From Eriocheir sinensis (Eukaryota; Arthropoda; Malacostraca; Decapoda; Varunidae), in the NCBI RefSeq assembly GCF_024679095.1, contig NC_066563.1, forward strand, positions 3,629,428 through 3,693,427: a stretch of 64,000 nucleotides of DNA, in the 5' to 3' direction. The position numbers and the translations under genes were made by a program. This document shows positions 32,218-48,639 of this stretch, piece after piece (within the stretch, counting starts at the first letter, position 1; each line of letters begins with the position of its first letter). The notes under the pieces were generated by a model. That model was not told the DNA's origin. It did not search any database and saw only the letters and a list, made by a program, of their open reading frames with translations.

Positions 32218-32758
32218 ATAGAGGGAGGGAGGGAGAGTAAGAGGGAGGGAGAGAGGGAGGGAGAGGGGAGGGAAGGAGGGAGGAGGTGCGGTGACTCGTT
32301 CTGCTGATATCTTCAAGAGTGAGGGAGAAAGGAAGATGGGAGAGATGAATGGAGGGAGGGTGTGAGGGGGGAAATGCAAGAAGGAAGAAGTAAAGGATAG
32401 ATGGATGGAAGGAGCGAAAGAAGGAAAGAGAGGAAGGAAGAAAATGAAGAGAGAAAGAAGGGAATGAAGGATGGAAGGAATGGGGAAAGGAAAAGGGGAA
32501 GGAAGGAAAGAAGGAAAGGGTAAATTGATTGAGGGAGAGAAGTAAAGAAGAGGGAAGCGAAGGAAAAATGAAGGAAAGGATAGAAGGGCGGATGGAGGAG
32601 AGGAAGGAAAAGGGAGGGGGGGGGGGAGAAGGGCTGAAGGAAAGGATGAAGGGAATAAGGGAAGGATAGATAGAGAGAAGGAGAAAAGGCAGGGGAAGAG
32701 AAGGGGAAGAAGGAAAGGATGAAGCGAAGGAAGGTAGATATGAATGGATGGAGGAGCC

Positions 32759-32801
<43 letters not shown>
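32218..32801. repeat. Polypurine tract ending in (TG)n
   Basis: GGGA/GGAA/GAAG-rich for 530 bp, then (TG)n 32760-32801. Confidence 0.9.
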
Positions 32802-32805
<4 letters not shown>

Positions 32806-32824
32806 GGATGGAGAGGTATCATGT

Positions 32825-33690
32825 ACACCAACCATCATCATCACCACTACCATCACCCCTATCACCATCACCACCACTACCATCACCCCTATCACCATCA
32901 TCACCACCAGTACCATCACCCCTATCACCATCATCACCACCAGTACCATCACCCCTATCACCATCATCACCACCACTACCATCACCCTATCACCATCACC
33001 ACCACCATCACCCTATCACCACCATCACCACCACTACCATCACCCCTATCACCATCATCACCACTACCATCACCCCTATCACCATCACCACCACTATTAT
33101 CACCCCTATCACCATCACCACCACTACCATCACCCCTATCACCATCACCACCACTACCATCACCCCTATCACCATCACCACCACTACCATCACCCCTATC
33201 ACCATCACCACCACTACCATCACCCCTATCACCATCATCACCACCACTACCATCACCCCTATCACCATCACCACCACCACTACCATCACCCCTATCACCA
33301 CCATCACCACCACTACCATCACCCCTATCACCATCACCACCACCACTACCATCACCCCTATCACCACCATCACCACCACTACCATCACCCCTATCACCAT
33401 CACCACCAGTACCATCACCCCTATCACCATCACCACCACCACTACCATCACCCCTATCACCATCACCACCAGTACCATCACCCTATCACCATCATCACCA
33501 CCACTACCATCACCCCTATCACCATCACCACCACTACCATCACCCCTATCACCACCATCACCACCACTACCATCACCCCTATCACCATCACCACCACTAC
33601 CATCACCCCTATCACCATCATCACCACCACTACCATCACCCCTATCACCATCACCACCACCACCACCATCACCACCATTTCCCCTCTTCC
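32825..33690. repeat. ~30-bp minisatellite (CACCCCTATCACCATCACCA)
   Basis: About 28 units of 27-33 bp built from CAC/ATC triplets. Nearly all unit lengths are multiples of three, so all forward frames stay open (His/Tyr/Pro or Thr/Ile/Pro). That is an artefact, not a histidine-rich gene. Confidence 0.95.
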
Positions 33691-34400
33691 ATCTTTCCTG
33701 CGCACACACGTATCAAAAATTATCGCCTATCATTATTTTTTTTTTACTTTGTTTTTCTCCTTTTTCGTCTAGGTAAGGATCGGACTAGCAATATCCCAAA
33801 AATAAGCATCAAAGTTTAAGTAATGCTTCAGGCTATTGATTTGATACACTGATGAACCAAGTTTTACGAAGAGAAGGAAAGTTGTGTTTATAATTACAAA
33901 GCAAAGCGGAAGGAGCGGAAAGTAAAGCAGATATAATTGAGACGTTTCATTATTGATGTGTTGATATTTACGAGAAAAAAACGAGATGAGAGTAAAGATA
34001 AGTAGGAGGTCCCATTTTTGTCCATTACAACACCAAAAGAAATATTGTAGCCATACCAGAAACGTAAAAGAAAGAAAACTGTTCCCTCCGCTCCCTTTCA
34101 ACATTTATAAACCTTGGCAATCTTACGTTTATTCCCACACCTGCGCGCTATCAATCAACGTAACATTTCCTTCACACCTGTAATTTCAACGTTTATATGA
34201 ATTCCGAATGGAGGGAAATATCAGAACGGGGCAGGAGTAAAGGAGGGGAGAGAAAGGGACAGGGAATAGTGAGACCAGGAGGAAAGTAGCGGGGCGGGGC
34301 GGGGTGAGGGGGGGAGGTTGAGGCAAGCGAAAAACATAATCTGGTGGAAAAATCTTTTGTTTGGTTTTCTACTTGCGGCGACGTTTCCCAGAGCCTCGGC
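33691..34400. other. Unique A-rich intergenic DNA
   Basis: No recognisable gene. G-rich 34220-34320. Confidence 0.5.
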
Positions 34401-34443
<43 letters not shown>

Positions 34444-34516
34444 AGGATGGGATTTGTTTATAATCTGTGTATAGGGTGAGTGTAGCGGGAAGGCCATGAA
34501 TAGTGATGACTGATGT

Positions 34517-34566
<50 letters not shown>
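34401..34566. repeat. (TG)n and (GA)n arrays
   Basis: (TG)n 34404-34440 and (GA)n 34518-34565. Confidence 0.95.
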
Positions 34567-34568
<2 letters not shown>

Positions 34569-34739
34569 GTCAAGTTTTGGATTAGTATAACTGATTGCAT
34601 CATTGTTGTTGTTATTATCATTTGTATTATTTTTTTATTATCATAATTATTATCATTATTGATATTATTAATAATGTACTGTAGTGGTAATAGTAAGAGT
34701 TGTTACTATTGTTACATTTGTTTTCTGTCCCTTATCAAC

Positions 34740-34811
34740 TCCCATGTGGTCTAGTGGCTAGGATACCTGGCTTTCACCCAGGAGGCCCGGGTTCGATTCC
34801 CGGCATGGGAA
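34740..34811 (+). tRNA. tRNA-Glu (anticodon TTC)
   Basis: A complete 72-nt cloverleaf: acceptor arms TCCCATG / CATGGGA, D-loop box A GTGGTCTAGTGGCTAGGA, anticodon stem CCTGG-CTTTCAC-CCAGG, box B GGTTCGATTCC with T-stem CCCGG/CCGGG, and discriminator A. No intron. TTTT at 34814-34817 can terminate Pol III. It has no attached SINE body or A-tail, unlike the tRNA-derived repeats elsewhere in the window. Confidence 0.95.
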
Positions 34812-34964
34812 AGTTTTACCCAAAAATAAATCGACGGATGGTTTCCTTTTCGTCCTGTAGTGGGACAGTAATGACTGATGATGAAGTTTGTATAATGATC
34901 ACAATAATAATTATGTTGTAATTACTATTACTATAATAGTTATTAGTCTTATATTTATCTATTT

Positions 34965-35800
<836 letters not shown>

Positions 35801-35924
35801 ACAAGCAGCCCATCCACAACACACCTAATGTTTTACACCTTTCCCACCTTACCCTCACCCTTCCCTTCACCCCTCCCTACCCCAATTTTCCCCTCTCCCC
35901 GCCTCCCCTCCTTACCTTCCCCTC

Positions 35925-36120
35925 TCATCCCCGGGGCAGCGTCGGAAACCAATTACACCCAGCATGGAACTAATCGCCTGTATAATTTGTGCGCCTTTGT
36001 CTGTCCCGAGGCGGTGACATCCTTGTAAACAGTGGCGGGGAGTCGTGGGAAACGTGACTTCAGGAGGATTATGGGTCAGAGAGAGAGAGAGAGAGAGGGG
36101 GGGGGAAAGGGGAACCAACC
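35925..36120. other. Island of complex sequence
   Basis: About 150 bp of balanced unique DNA (includes ACCAATTACACCCAGCATGG and TTGTAAACAGTGGC) between microsatellites, then a short (GA)n. No frame or RNA is recognised. Confidence 0.35.
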
Positions 36121-36189
36121 AACCAAAGCCGTGTTATGTTTACCTTGGATAAAGATGCACAGGTGAGCTTGATATATTGCCAATAATAG

Positions 36190-37535
36190 GAGAAAAACGT
36201 CCCTTCCCCCCCCACCCCCCTCATTACCCCCTTCTCCTCCTTCCTCCTCCTCCCTACCCTCCCAAGCCCATAAACTCTCTCTCCTTCCCTCTCACCCCCC
36301 CTCCCCCTTTACTTCCTCTCCCTTCCATTCCCTTATTATATGTTACTTAATCTTACCTTAGCTTATCTTACCCCCTTCTCCTTCTTCCTCCTCCTTAACC
36401 CTCCCAAGCCCATAACGCCTTTCTCCTTCCCTCTCACTCCCTTCCCTTAACTTCCTCTCCCTTCCATTCCCTTACTTTGTTACTTAATCTTACCTTAGCT
36501 TATCTTACCTTCACTTCCCTTACCCTCAGTTCTCTTCCCTTGCCTTCCCTTCAGTTTTTTATTCTCCCCATCCTGTTATTAAATATTCTTCCCATCATCA
36601 TCTTTTCCCTTCCTATTTCCACCGTACCACATTTTCCCCACCACCCTTTTCCCCTTCACTCCTCTTTAACGTCCACAAACCCCCTTCTCATTTCCTTCTC
36701 TTCCCTCCCAACACCATTCCTCTTCTTTTCCCTTCCCTTCCCTTCCCTTCCTTTCCTTTTCCGTCATCCCATTCCGTCCATTCAAATATACACCCCTCTC
36801 CCTCTATCATCCTTTCCCGTTATTTCCCTGCTTCTCTCTTCCCTCCGTTTAAGTCTTTTCCATTTCCTTCCATTCCATTCCCTTACTTGCTTTGTTTTCC
36901 CTTCCTTGTCCATTCCCTTCCCTTCCCTGCTTCTCCTTTCCCTCCCCTCAAGGACATCTATACCTTCCTCCATTCCCTTTCGTTCCTTCTCATTCCCTCC
37001 TTTTCCCTTTGCTTCTAACACTATTCCTCTTCTCTTCCCTCCCCTTCCTTCCCTTCCCTTTCCTTCCCTACCCTCCCCTTCCCTTCCCTTCCCATTTCTT
37101 CCCATTCCCTCCCTTTCCTTTCCTTCTGACACTATTCCACTTCTCTCCTCGTCACATAAAAGTTACATTCCTCTTCCCTTCCCCTTCTCTTCCCTACCCT
37201 TTCCTTTCCTTTCCTTCCCTTCCCTTCCCATTCCCTCCCTTTCCTTTCCTTTCCTTCCCTTCCCTTCCCATTCCATCCCTTTCCTTTCCTTTCCTTCCCT
37301 TCCCTTCTCTTCCTTTCCCTCCCTTTCCCCTCCCTTCCCTTCCCTTCCCTTCCCTTCCCCTTCCCCTTCCCTCCTTTTCTTTCCATTCCCTTCCATTCTC
37401 TCCCCTTCCCTTCCCATTCCCTCCCTTTCCTTTCCTTCAGACACTATTCCACTTCTCTCCTCGTCACATAAAAGGGTCCATTCCTCTTCCCTCCCATTCC
37501 TTCCCCTCCCGTCCCTTCACCAGCAGCCCTCCTAA
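36190..37535. repeat. 1.3-kb polypyrimidine tract
   Basis: Nearly pure C/T with CTTCC-based repeats. A block CTGACACTATTCCACTTCTC/CTCGTCACATAAAAG occurs twice, at ~37127 and ~37438. Long Ser/Leu/Pro/Phe frames here are not genes. Confidence 0.9.
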
Positions 37536-37625
37536 GCCCTCCTGCCGGTGGTTCGGAGGCGCGTGTCACCCCTCTGGCGATGACAGGCCCCATGTCCTCC
37601 CCTGCTAAGGACACGTGACCCTGCT
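37536..37625. other. Island of complex sequence with E-box
   Basis: About 85 bp of GC-balanced DNA containing CACGTG at 37612-37617, bounded by C/T tracts. A candidate regulatory remnant only. Confidence 0.25.
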
Positions 37626-37725
37626 TGCCCCCCTGCCCCCCCTGCCCCCCTCCCCCCCCCTGACTCTTTCTCCGCAGGCACCCTACCTTCTCCCTCCTCC
37701 CTTCTCCCTCCCATAGTTCTCCCGC

Positions 37726-37935
<210 letters not shown>

Positions 37936-37979
37936 CAAAAAAAAACATGCAAACGCGCCACAAATTTAAAGAGTCGTGA

Positions 37980-38178
37980 GAAAAATAGAAAAACAGACAG
38001 ACAGAAAAGAAGAGTGACAGAGAGAGAAAGAGAGAGGGAGAGAAAGGGAGAGGGAGGGAAGGAGATAAAGTGACAGAGAGAGAGGGGGAAGAGAGGGTTT
38101 TAGAGAAGGGGGCGGGGGGGGCGGGGGGGGAGTGGGTTCGTGACATGTTTAAGTGGGTTTATGTCACTCTTGATGCAG

Positions 38179-38225
<47 letters not shown>

Positions 38226-39640
38226 TACAAACGGAGATTATCAACACCACTCCTCCTTCTCTTCTCTTCTTTTCTTTATCTATACATCTCCCATCTCTCC
38301 CTTCCCTCCACTCCATTTTCCCTGCACCCCTCCACCTGTTCACTGGGCAGGTGGAGGAGTGTGTGATATAACAGAAAATAGCGAAGAGCTCTATACAAAT
38401 TTACTACTAAAAAATTCATTCATTCATTTATATGTAAAAATCTATATGTACCCGGTATGTAATATATATGCCTTATATAATGGACATAAATTATATTATA
38501 AAAACTTGGGACATGCTATAAAAATATCTTAATCAGATTTTTTTTTTCATTTCTTGGCAAATATGCGTGAAATTGCGGGCAGAAGATACTTGTGTAGGAT
38601 CTGAAACAATTTTAAGCAACATGTGCGGGTAGAGACATTATCTGGGAAAGCTAAGATTTTGCAGAACTTACTTGTATGTGATTTCGCACCTGTTTATCAC
38701 TACAGGACCATTATTTTCCAGATGAGTGAAAAAATGATCCACCCTACTGCCCACCTCCCTTTCCTCCATCCATTCCACTTGTCTTCCATCTCTCCTTTCT
38801 CTCCACCTATAAGTTCCTTCACTCTTCAATCTCTCCAGAATCGTCAGTATTCGTCTTGTCCATCTTCTATCCCTACATACCACATTCTGTCACTCCTTTC
38901 TTCCCATCCACTCCTTAAAATCTTCAATCCTTCTTTTTATTGTAGCTTCTTTATTTATTATCTCCCATTTATCTTCTCTCTCTTTCCCCTCTATCCTTGC
39001 CTTTCTCTTCTCTTTCCACTTTGTCTTTCCATATTCTCTTATTTCTCTTCTACTTATCAGCATATAATCTCTCCTACCCATCTACACTTACCTCCATAGT
39101 TTAGTTTATCTCCTCCATTTTCAGCATCTTTCATTTTTCTTCTTCCTTCCTTGTTATTTTCCATCAACTTAATTCCTCAGCATCTCTCTGTTATCTCCAT
39201 CCTTCCTTTGTCTCTCATTTCCTTAATTCCTCAACATATTCTCTTACTTATCTCCATCTTCTCTTATTATCTTCTATCTATTCTACTTCTCAATCTCTCA
39301 TTTATCTAAACCCAATCTTATTATCGTTTTTCTCCTCTACTTCTCATCATCTCTCATTTCTCTCCCTCCTTCCATATTATCTTCTATCTCCTCTACTTTT
39401 TAACATTTCTCGTTTATCTCCATCCTTCCATATCATCTTCCATCTCCTCCACTTCACAGTATCTTATCTTTCCTTTCCCTCCACCCTTCTATCCCTCTTG
39501 TCTCTCTATCTCCTCTCCACATTTTTGTATATCTCCAATCTCTCCATTCCTCCACTCTCTTTCTCATCTCTAATTTTACTGCTCCACTTCATCATCTCTC
39601 CACTTCTCCACCATTCCTCCTTTACTCCATCGTCTTCCTC
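37980..39640. repeat. GA-rich, (CA)n and C/T-rich low-complexity DNA
   Basis: Purine-rich 37980-38130, (CA)n 38180-38220, AT-rich unique 38350-38730, then TCTCC/ATCTC-type C/T-rich DNA to 39640 with no gene seen. Confidence 0.7.
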
Positions 39641-39739
39641 ATTTGTTCCTCCACTCCTTCGCTTCAATAATGAGAGGTGGACAGAGAAAGTGACGAAGAA
39701 GTGGAGTAGGAAGAAATGGCGATGATATGGTAATGATTG

Positions 39740-39749
39740 TAAGTAGGAA

Positions 39750-39782
<33 letters not shown>

Positions 39783-40180
39783 CGATAACGACGACGACGA
39801 CTGTAATGATAATGATAATGATGATGATAATGATAATGACAATAACAAGAAGGAAAAGCATAAGAAGAATAAGAAGAAGAATTAAAATAAAAAGAATATT
39901 AAGAAAAAAAATAGAAAAAAAATATAAAAAAATAACAAGAAGAAGAAGAAGAAGAAGAAGAAGAAGATATCAAAGAGGAAGAAGAGGAAGATATGATATT
40001 AAAAAGTGATAGTAAGAACACAGAATAGATGAACAAGAGAAAGAACAAATATAATGCGAGAAGAGAAAGAGAAGAATACCATACAGAAGAACAAAAATAT
40101 AAAAGGAAGAAGAAAATAATGATAAATATAATGAGCGGACAAAAAAAAACGAGAAAGAGGAAGAAGAAAAAGAGGAAGAG
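39740..40180. repeat. (CAA)n, GAT and AAG-rich array
   Basis: (CAA)n 39751-39780, (GAT/AAT) 39785-39845, then AAG/AGA-rich DNA to 40180. Confidence 0.85.
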
Positions 40181-40800
40181 GATATCCTATTGCCAGGCCA
40201 CCCGCACGCCCGCACGCCATGACCACAATGCCCGGCAAGCTCCCCCAATGCCCCGTGTTGTGATGGCTGACAGGCGGGTGAGGGCTGCCCGCTGTCGTGT
40301 GGGTGTGAATACGAGAAGGCGGGAATGAAGAAGTGGGTAAATAAATTAAGATATAGATAAACAAATTCATAATGTTATCTCATACATAAAGGAAAACGTA
40401 TGAATGCATAGTCATCGTAATTATTATTATTATTATTATTACTGGTATTATCATCAGTATCATTCTTCTTCATTTAACGCACTTATTTTCTCTTTATGGG
40501 GTTGGACGGGAAGATGAAGACATTGTCGTCGTTCATCTTGGTTTGGAGCGAAACTTTTTCTGCCTTACGGTGCTCTTCCTGCAGGCAACCCCAGTTTTCG
40601 TCTGCGGTCCTAGGTGGATTGCTTACCATGGCTCCAAGCCCCCACCTGCCCGGACGTGTAGTTAGAACTGTCCCTCTCCCAGGTGGACTGCTTACCATGG
40701 CTACTAGACCCACCATTCCGAGTTGAATTAGTGAAGTGGCAGTGTGTGTCCATGCGTGTAGGCCATGCACACATTATTATTATTACTAATGTTGTATTTA
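40181..40800. other. Mixed unique DNA
   Basis: Includes a GC-rich 40185-40330 block and a tandem pair sharing CCCAGGTGGA/CTAGGTGGATTGCTTACCATGG (40611 and 40680). No gene is recognised. Confidence 0.45.
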
Positions 40801-40804
40801 TCAT

Positions 40805-40805
<1 letters not shown>

Positions 40806-40868
<63 letters not shown>

Positions 40869-40930
40869 TACAATGTATGTATGTATGTATGTATGTATGT
40901 GGGCTATGTGAGAATGTATGTATGTATGTA
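40806..40930. repeat. (TAG)n then (TATG)n
   Basis: (TAG)n 40806-40868, (TATG)n 40874-40900 and again 40915-40930. Confidence 0.95.
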
Positions 40931-41019
40931 CCAGTAACAAAATCCCATCAACTTTCATCACACAAACACACACACACACGCACGCACACACACACGGAAG
41001 GAGGATTACGTGCCCCACA

Positions 41020-41530
41020 AAACGAGATCACTGGTCCATTTGAGGATTTAATTTCAAGTGTAAATATTTATCGCCCGTTCATCCCCTCGGGGCCGTCTCG
41101 TTCCCACACGCGGCGACCCTCAACTTTTCGCTCACGCACCCCGGCGAAACAATCAACCCTCATCTCACGACCCTTCCCACCCCGCTATATCCCTTTCAAA
41201 CCCTCAGAAACACTCCTAACACACCTACAACCACTCCTCTCATACATACAAACTCCAAAACAAGCTAGAAAATAAGTTATAGTGGAGAAAGAAAAAAATA
41301 AGTAGTCTGAGCGAAAGTGAAGTAGTTTCCCCCGAGAGACGCGAAAGAAAACGGAGGGTATTGACGTTTAGCCCATGCTTTATCTCTTGTCCGCGGCCAA
41401 TTAGGCGTAAAATGACCCTTCCGGAGGAGCTGCATAGGGGTGAAAGTGACGCCGTGTTGGTCCATAATTAATTCACTCATAGTTCTCGCCCTGATTTGCG
41501 GCCGATCGGAAGTGGTTTCACACATAATGT
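41020..41530. other. ~500-bp island of complex, non-repetitive DNA
   Basis: Balanced composition, including CCATAATTAATTCACTC and TTTGCGGCCGATCGGAAG, within a repeat desert 7.5 kb upstream of the bHLH promoter. No exon signals fit. It could be a conserved regulatory element; not tested. Confidence 0.3.
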
Positions 41531-41732
41531 TGCGCGTGTGAGGGATGGAGGGAAGGAGGGAGGGAGGGAGAGAGGGAAAAGGGAGGGGAGGGAAAGAGAG
41601 GAAAAGAGGGATTCAAAACGTATTTATAAAAGTATAGAATGAGGAGAGAGACGGAAAGGAGGATTGGAGGAGGAAGGAAGGCAAGCAGGAAGGGAAGGAA
41701 ATAATAAGAAAGAAGGTTGTGGGGAAAACATA

Positions 41733-41781
<49 letters not shown>

Positions 41782-41832
41782 ATGAATGAATGGGAATGAA
41801 TGAGAAAAAAACAAGGAGAAAGGATATAATAC

Positions 41833-41890
<58 letters not shown>

Positions 41891-41960
41891 ACAGCGGGAG
41901 ACTGAAAGGGAAGATATATAGTTAAAAAATAATAAACAAGTACCTAAATGAGAGAGAGAG
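41531..41960. repeat. Polypurine DNA with (GA)n arrays
   Basis: GGA/GAA-rich; (GA)n 41731-41777 and 41836-41888. Confidence 0.92.
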
Positions 41961-42094
41961 AGAAGGCAGTCTTGGCCCCCCGTCGACACACGTAAACACA
42001 CATTATAACTAGTGTGTCCCCGGAGCCTCCCGCTGAGTGTCCCTTTTACGGGGCACGCGTGATGCTGGGGTAGCGTTCCCTCAGGCCCTGCCCC

Positions 42095-42760
42095 CCCCAC
42101 CCACCGCCCGCCGCCCGCCACGCCCACCCACCTACCCACCTACCACCTACTAACTCTACATCTACCACACCCATCACCATCCTATAATACCCATCTACTT
42201 TCTCCCTACCTATCACATACTACCATCTACTACCGATCTACTGCCCACCTACCACCTACTGACTCTATATCTACCACACCTATCACCATCCTATCATACC
42301 AATACCCATCTACTTTATCCCTATCTATCACATACTGCCATCTACTACCCATCTACTACCCACCTACCACCTACTGACTCTACATCTACCACACCCATCC
42401 TATCATACCCATCCCATCTACTTTATCCCTACATATCACATACTACCATCTACTACCCACCTACTACCTACCTCTGACTACCATCTACTGTCTACCATCT
42501 ACCAGTCACCTACCTATTATCAACCTTCACCTACTCCCCTCCTACCCACCTGCCACCTACAGTACGCATTCCACCACGCCCACCTACAACCAATCTACCA
42601 TCTACCACCCATACCAGCTTACATAGTTTTACCCATACCATACAATACCATACCATGCAGTTTTACCCATACCAAAGCTGCTACCAATCCAAATACTACC
42701 CACCCACCCAGTGCCCACTTAACCAGTGAAATAATACACCTTTACGTGGCTTGCTCTCCA
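42095..42760. repeat. ~110-115-bp CTACC-rich tandem repeat
   Basis: ACTCTACATCTACCACAC recurs at 42153, 42262 and 42377; further CTACCATCTAC/CCACC repeats continue to 42760. Confidence 0.85.
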
Positions 42761-42817
42761 CTTAAAACCTCCCTCTCCCACCTACCACCACACCCTCTGC
42801 CCACCTAAAACCCACCT

Positions 42818-43935
42818 GATAAAGAGGAGGAAAATGGAAAAAGAGGAGATGGCGTAAAGGGTAAGAAAAGGAGGAAAATAAAGGAAAGGAAACTAGAAAG
42901 GGGAGAGGACAAAGACTGAAAGAGAGAACGAGGGGGAGGAATAAAAATAAGGATAAGAAGGAAACATATTTTAATGATGAGAAATAGAAAGAAATGAGAA
43001 TACCTAGGAAGAGTAATGAAGGGAAATGAAAAAGAGGAAGAAGATAATAGAGAAAAGGGAATCTAAATAAATAGGATAAGGAACTGGAAGCGGGTAACGA
43101 GGGAAAGGGAAAGAAGAAGGAAAAGGAGGGAGAAGGGAACGAAAAGGAGAAATTAAGAAAAAGGAAGAGGACAGAAAATATTGAGGAAGAAGAGGATGAG
43201 AAACGATTAGGAAGAACTGAAAGAAGGAAAGAGGAGGAGGAAGCAGAGGAAAGGAACAGGGAAATAGAAGGAGGAAGAGGAGGAGGAGGAGGAGGAGGAT
43301 ATGAATAGGGAATAGGAAAAAAAGAGGACAGAAAATATTGAGGAGAAAGAGGAGGAAAAATAATTAGCAAGAGGAAAAGGAGGAAGAAGAACCAGAGGAA
43401 AGGAACACGAAAATAGGAGGAGGAGGAGGAGGAGGGGAGGGAAGGAACAGGGAAGAAGAGGAAAAGAAAAAGTAGGAAAAAGGAGGACAAAATATTCAGG
43501 AAGAAGAGAAGGACAACGATTAGGAAAGGAGAGGAAAAAGAATCTGAGGAAAAGAACAGCAAAGTAAAAGGAAGAAGAAGAGAGGGAAGAAAGGAACAGG
43601 GAATAGAGGAAGAGGAAAATTAGGAAAAAGGAAGAAGAGGAGAGGAAGAAAACAATTAGAAAGATAAACTAAAATAAAAGAAAAGGAAGAGGAAGCAAAG
43701 TGGAGGAAGAGAGAAATAGGAAGAGGAGGAAGAAGGGGAAAGAGGAAGAGGAAAACTAAGAAAAAGGAAGAACAGAAAATAATGTAGAAGGAAAGGAGGA
43801 AAACAATAAGAAAGATAAACTAAAAGAAGAAAAGAAAGAGGAAGCAAAGCGGAGGAACAGAGAAATTGGGTGAAGAGGAGGAAGAGGGGAAAGAGGACCA
43901 GGAAGAGGAAGAGGAAGAGGAAGAGGAGGGAGGGA
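42818..43935. repeat. 1.1-kb polypurine tract
   Basis: Almost pure A/G on the plus strand, with AGGAAGAGGA-type repeats and GAAAATATTGAGGA recurring at ~43166 and ~43331. Confidence 0.92.
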
Positions 43936-44035
43936 GGGCAAATGGGATACTGTAGAATAATTGTCGTGTCGCCGCGGGCCAAACAGAATAGTCACGTGAC
44001 GCCAAAATATGGAAGCTGCCACTCCTTGTTTGCCG
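43936..44035. other. Complex island with CACGTG
   Basis: Short unique stretch with CACGTG at 43993-43998 at the switch from polypurine to polypyrimidine DNA. Confidence 0.25.
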
Positions 44036-44199
44036 ACACGCTCAGCCCCTTCCTCCCCTCCCCCCCCTCTGTCCTCCTCTCCCCTCTCCCCCCCTTCCTC
44101 TTCACTCTCCCCTCCTCTCTTCTCGTCTCATACACTAACTTTTCCCCTTCTCTGGCTGCTCCCTTCCTCCTCCCTTCCCCCTCTCCACTCTTCCACCGT

Positions 44200-44765
44200 A
44201 CAATAGTTTAGTCCGACCCCGCTTAGAGTATGCGGTACAGTTTTTGTCTCCCCACCATGCGAAGGACACGCTAAATTAGGTATGCAACGGAGGGCAACAA
44301 AGATGATCCCTTCCCTGCGCAACAAACCTTACGATGAAAGACTGTCACCTCTTAGCCTGTTCCCACTTGAGAAACGTCGCCTCCAAGGAAAACTAGTCGA
44401 ATGTTTCAAAATAATTAATGGATTTACGAATGTGGACAAATCCAAATTGTTTATGATCGATGACATGTTCCGAACGAGAAGTAATGGCACAAAATTTAAG
44501 TGTGAACAAGTAAATTCAGACTGCACCAAACTTTTCTTCACCAACGTTGTAGCGCGAGAATGGAATAAGCTCCCACCTTCAGGGGCTCAGTGGAACACGA
44601 TTGACTCCTTTAGAAACAAGCTCGACCGGCACTTCCTTCAGCTTAATATTTACTAAAGTAGAAACGCAAAGTCTTGGTGGTACTTCATAAATATCATTCC
44701 ACATAGTCTGGACCATAGGGTCTGTGTGATCTGAATACCTATGTAAATCTATGTACATCTCTTCC
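44200..44765 (+). mobile_element. CR1/L2-like LINE 3' fragment with intact C-terminal frame
   Basis: SLVRPRLEYAVQFLSPHH then a broken linker and a 124-residue open frame (44282-44656): RRATKMIPSLRNKPYDERL, EKRRLQGKLVECFKIINGF, FFTNVVAREWNKLP and a terminal SFRNKLDRHF. It ends in a tail with TATGTAAATCTATGTA. 5' truncated and non-functional. Confidence 0.9.
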
Positions 44766-46870
<2,105 letters not shown>

Positions 46871-47990
46871 CACGATCTTTATATTACAGCAGACCATTCA
46901 GTCCTCGCGCCCTCAACACGGAAGAGAAGATATAAGGAAAAGAGAAGTAACGGAAAAAGAGAAAAATTATATTAGCGCTTAGGTTAACGAATAAGTAGAT
47001 AAGTTAATGATATAATTACTCTCTTCGTTTGGAGCAGCTTTTCTCCTACAGGTTTTTCTTTTCGCCCTTCTCCTTTCTTCTTTCCTTCCTTTCTTTATTT
47101 TCTCATACCTTCTTATCCTTCTCTCTTTCTCCTCCCTTTCTCTTTCACGGTTCCCCTTCCTTCCCTTCCCATCTCTTTCCATGTAATATATTTTTCCCTT
47201 CTTTCCTCCCTTTCCTTCCTTCCTTCCTCACTTTTCTTTCCTTTCCCCTTCTCTCTTCTCTTTCTCCTTCCCTTCTCAACTTTTTTCCCCCTCTTCCTCT
47301 TAAATCCCTGCTTCCTTTCTTGAATGTGCGAGGTAGTGCCGAAAAAGAGAAAAATGGAGGTACCGTGGTCATTACCTTGCGGGAATTTCCGGTGACGGTG
47401 TAGCAGTAACCCCTAAAAATAGCCGTGTGCTCTTCTCCCCGGTGACAATAGAAAATGGGACACAGCGTCGGGAAAACATACAGATAAAAAGATTTCCTTC
47501 ACCCCACGACTTGACATATTTTAAAGGGGGAACATCAAGACACATCTGATGTTAAGTTTAGTCATTCTTCACGGGCCATTTTTTGTTTCTTACCTTCCTA
47601 AGAGCACTGCCTTCGTGGATATATTTTTTGTTACATTTTTGTTCACCCTTACCATGAAGAGAATAATAATAATAAGAACAAGAACAAGAACAAGAACAAG
47701 AAGAACTGGAACAAGAAAAGAGAAGGAAAAAAACAAAAAGAAAAAGAGGAAAGGAAAAAGAAGTAAAATAAAAAAATTAAAAAATATTATTATTATTATT
47801 ATTATTATTATTATGATCGTTATTTTTTAGTATTGTTTTTTTATTATTATTATCCCACCAGGGTTTTTTTCTTGTTTTAAAAGAAGCGGTGACGAATTTT
47901 GTTTTAAATGAAATTCGTACAAGAAGAAAAGCTTGCTCGGAGTTTGGTTTTCACGTGCGGCGCAGAGAGGCTGGGCGGTGTTGTTGTTGT
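46871..47990. other. Mixed DNA upstream of the bHLH promoter
   Basis: C/T-rich 47040-47330, unique 47330-47650 (47490-47545 weakly resembles the jockey-like 3' end), AAG/AAC-rich 47655-47790, (ATT)n 47787-47812. Confidence 0.5.
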
Positions 47991-48330
<340 letters not shown>

Positions 48331-48639
48331 TAGCCCGGGGCCTAATTGACGCTCTGCGAGCCTTTGTTTTGGCGGCAGGGAAATCTTTCCCCGCGTCGTG
48401 CCTCGGCGGCGCTCATTGGTTTACGCACCCCGCCGAGCCGTGGGATTGGCCGCCACCGGGTCGATGCGGCGGCGAGTAGCAAACCAGCGCGGCGCCTGCT
48501 GGCTGGGCGGGGCCGCTTGCAGCCGCGGTTTTCTATCTCTTCAAGGTTGCCCGCGGCGGCGTTATCTTTTGGATCTGCGGCGGCAGCCAATGAGAAACCT
48601 TTGGCTTGGCGTCGCTGCGTTATCACTGGGCGGCGGGCG

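Noticed and set aside
32744..33819. Three overlapping 330-340-codon frames rich in His/Pro/Tyr or Thr/Ile/Pro
   Set aside because: They are the three forward readings of a CAC/ATC triplet minisatellite whose unit lengths are multiples of three. No splice sites, start context or domain.
36477..37608. 352- and 238-codon frames
   Set aside because: CTTCC-repeat polypyrimidine tract; composition alone prevents stops.
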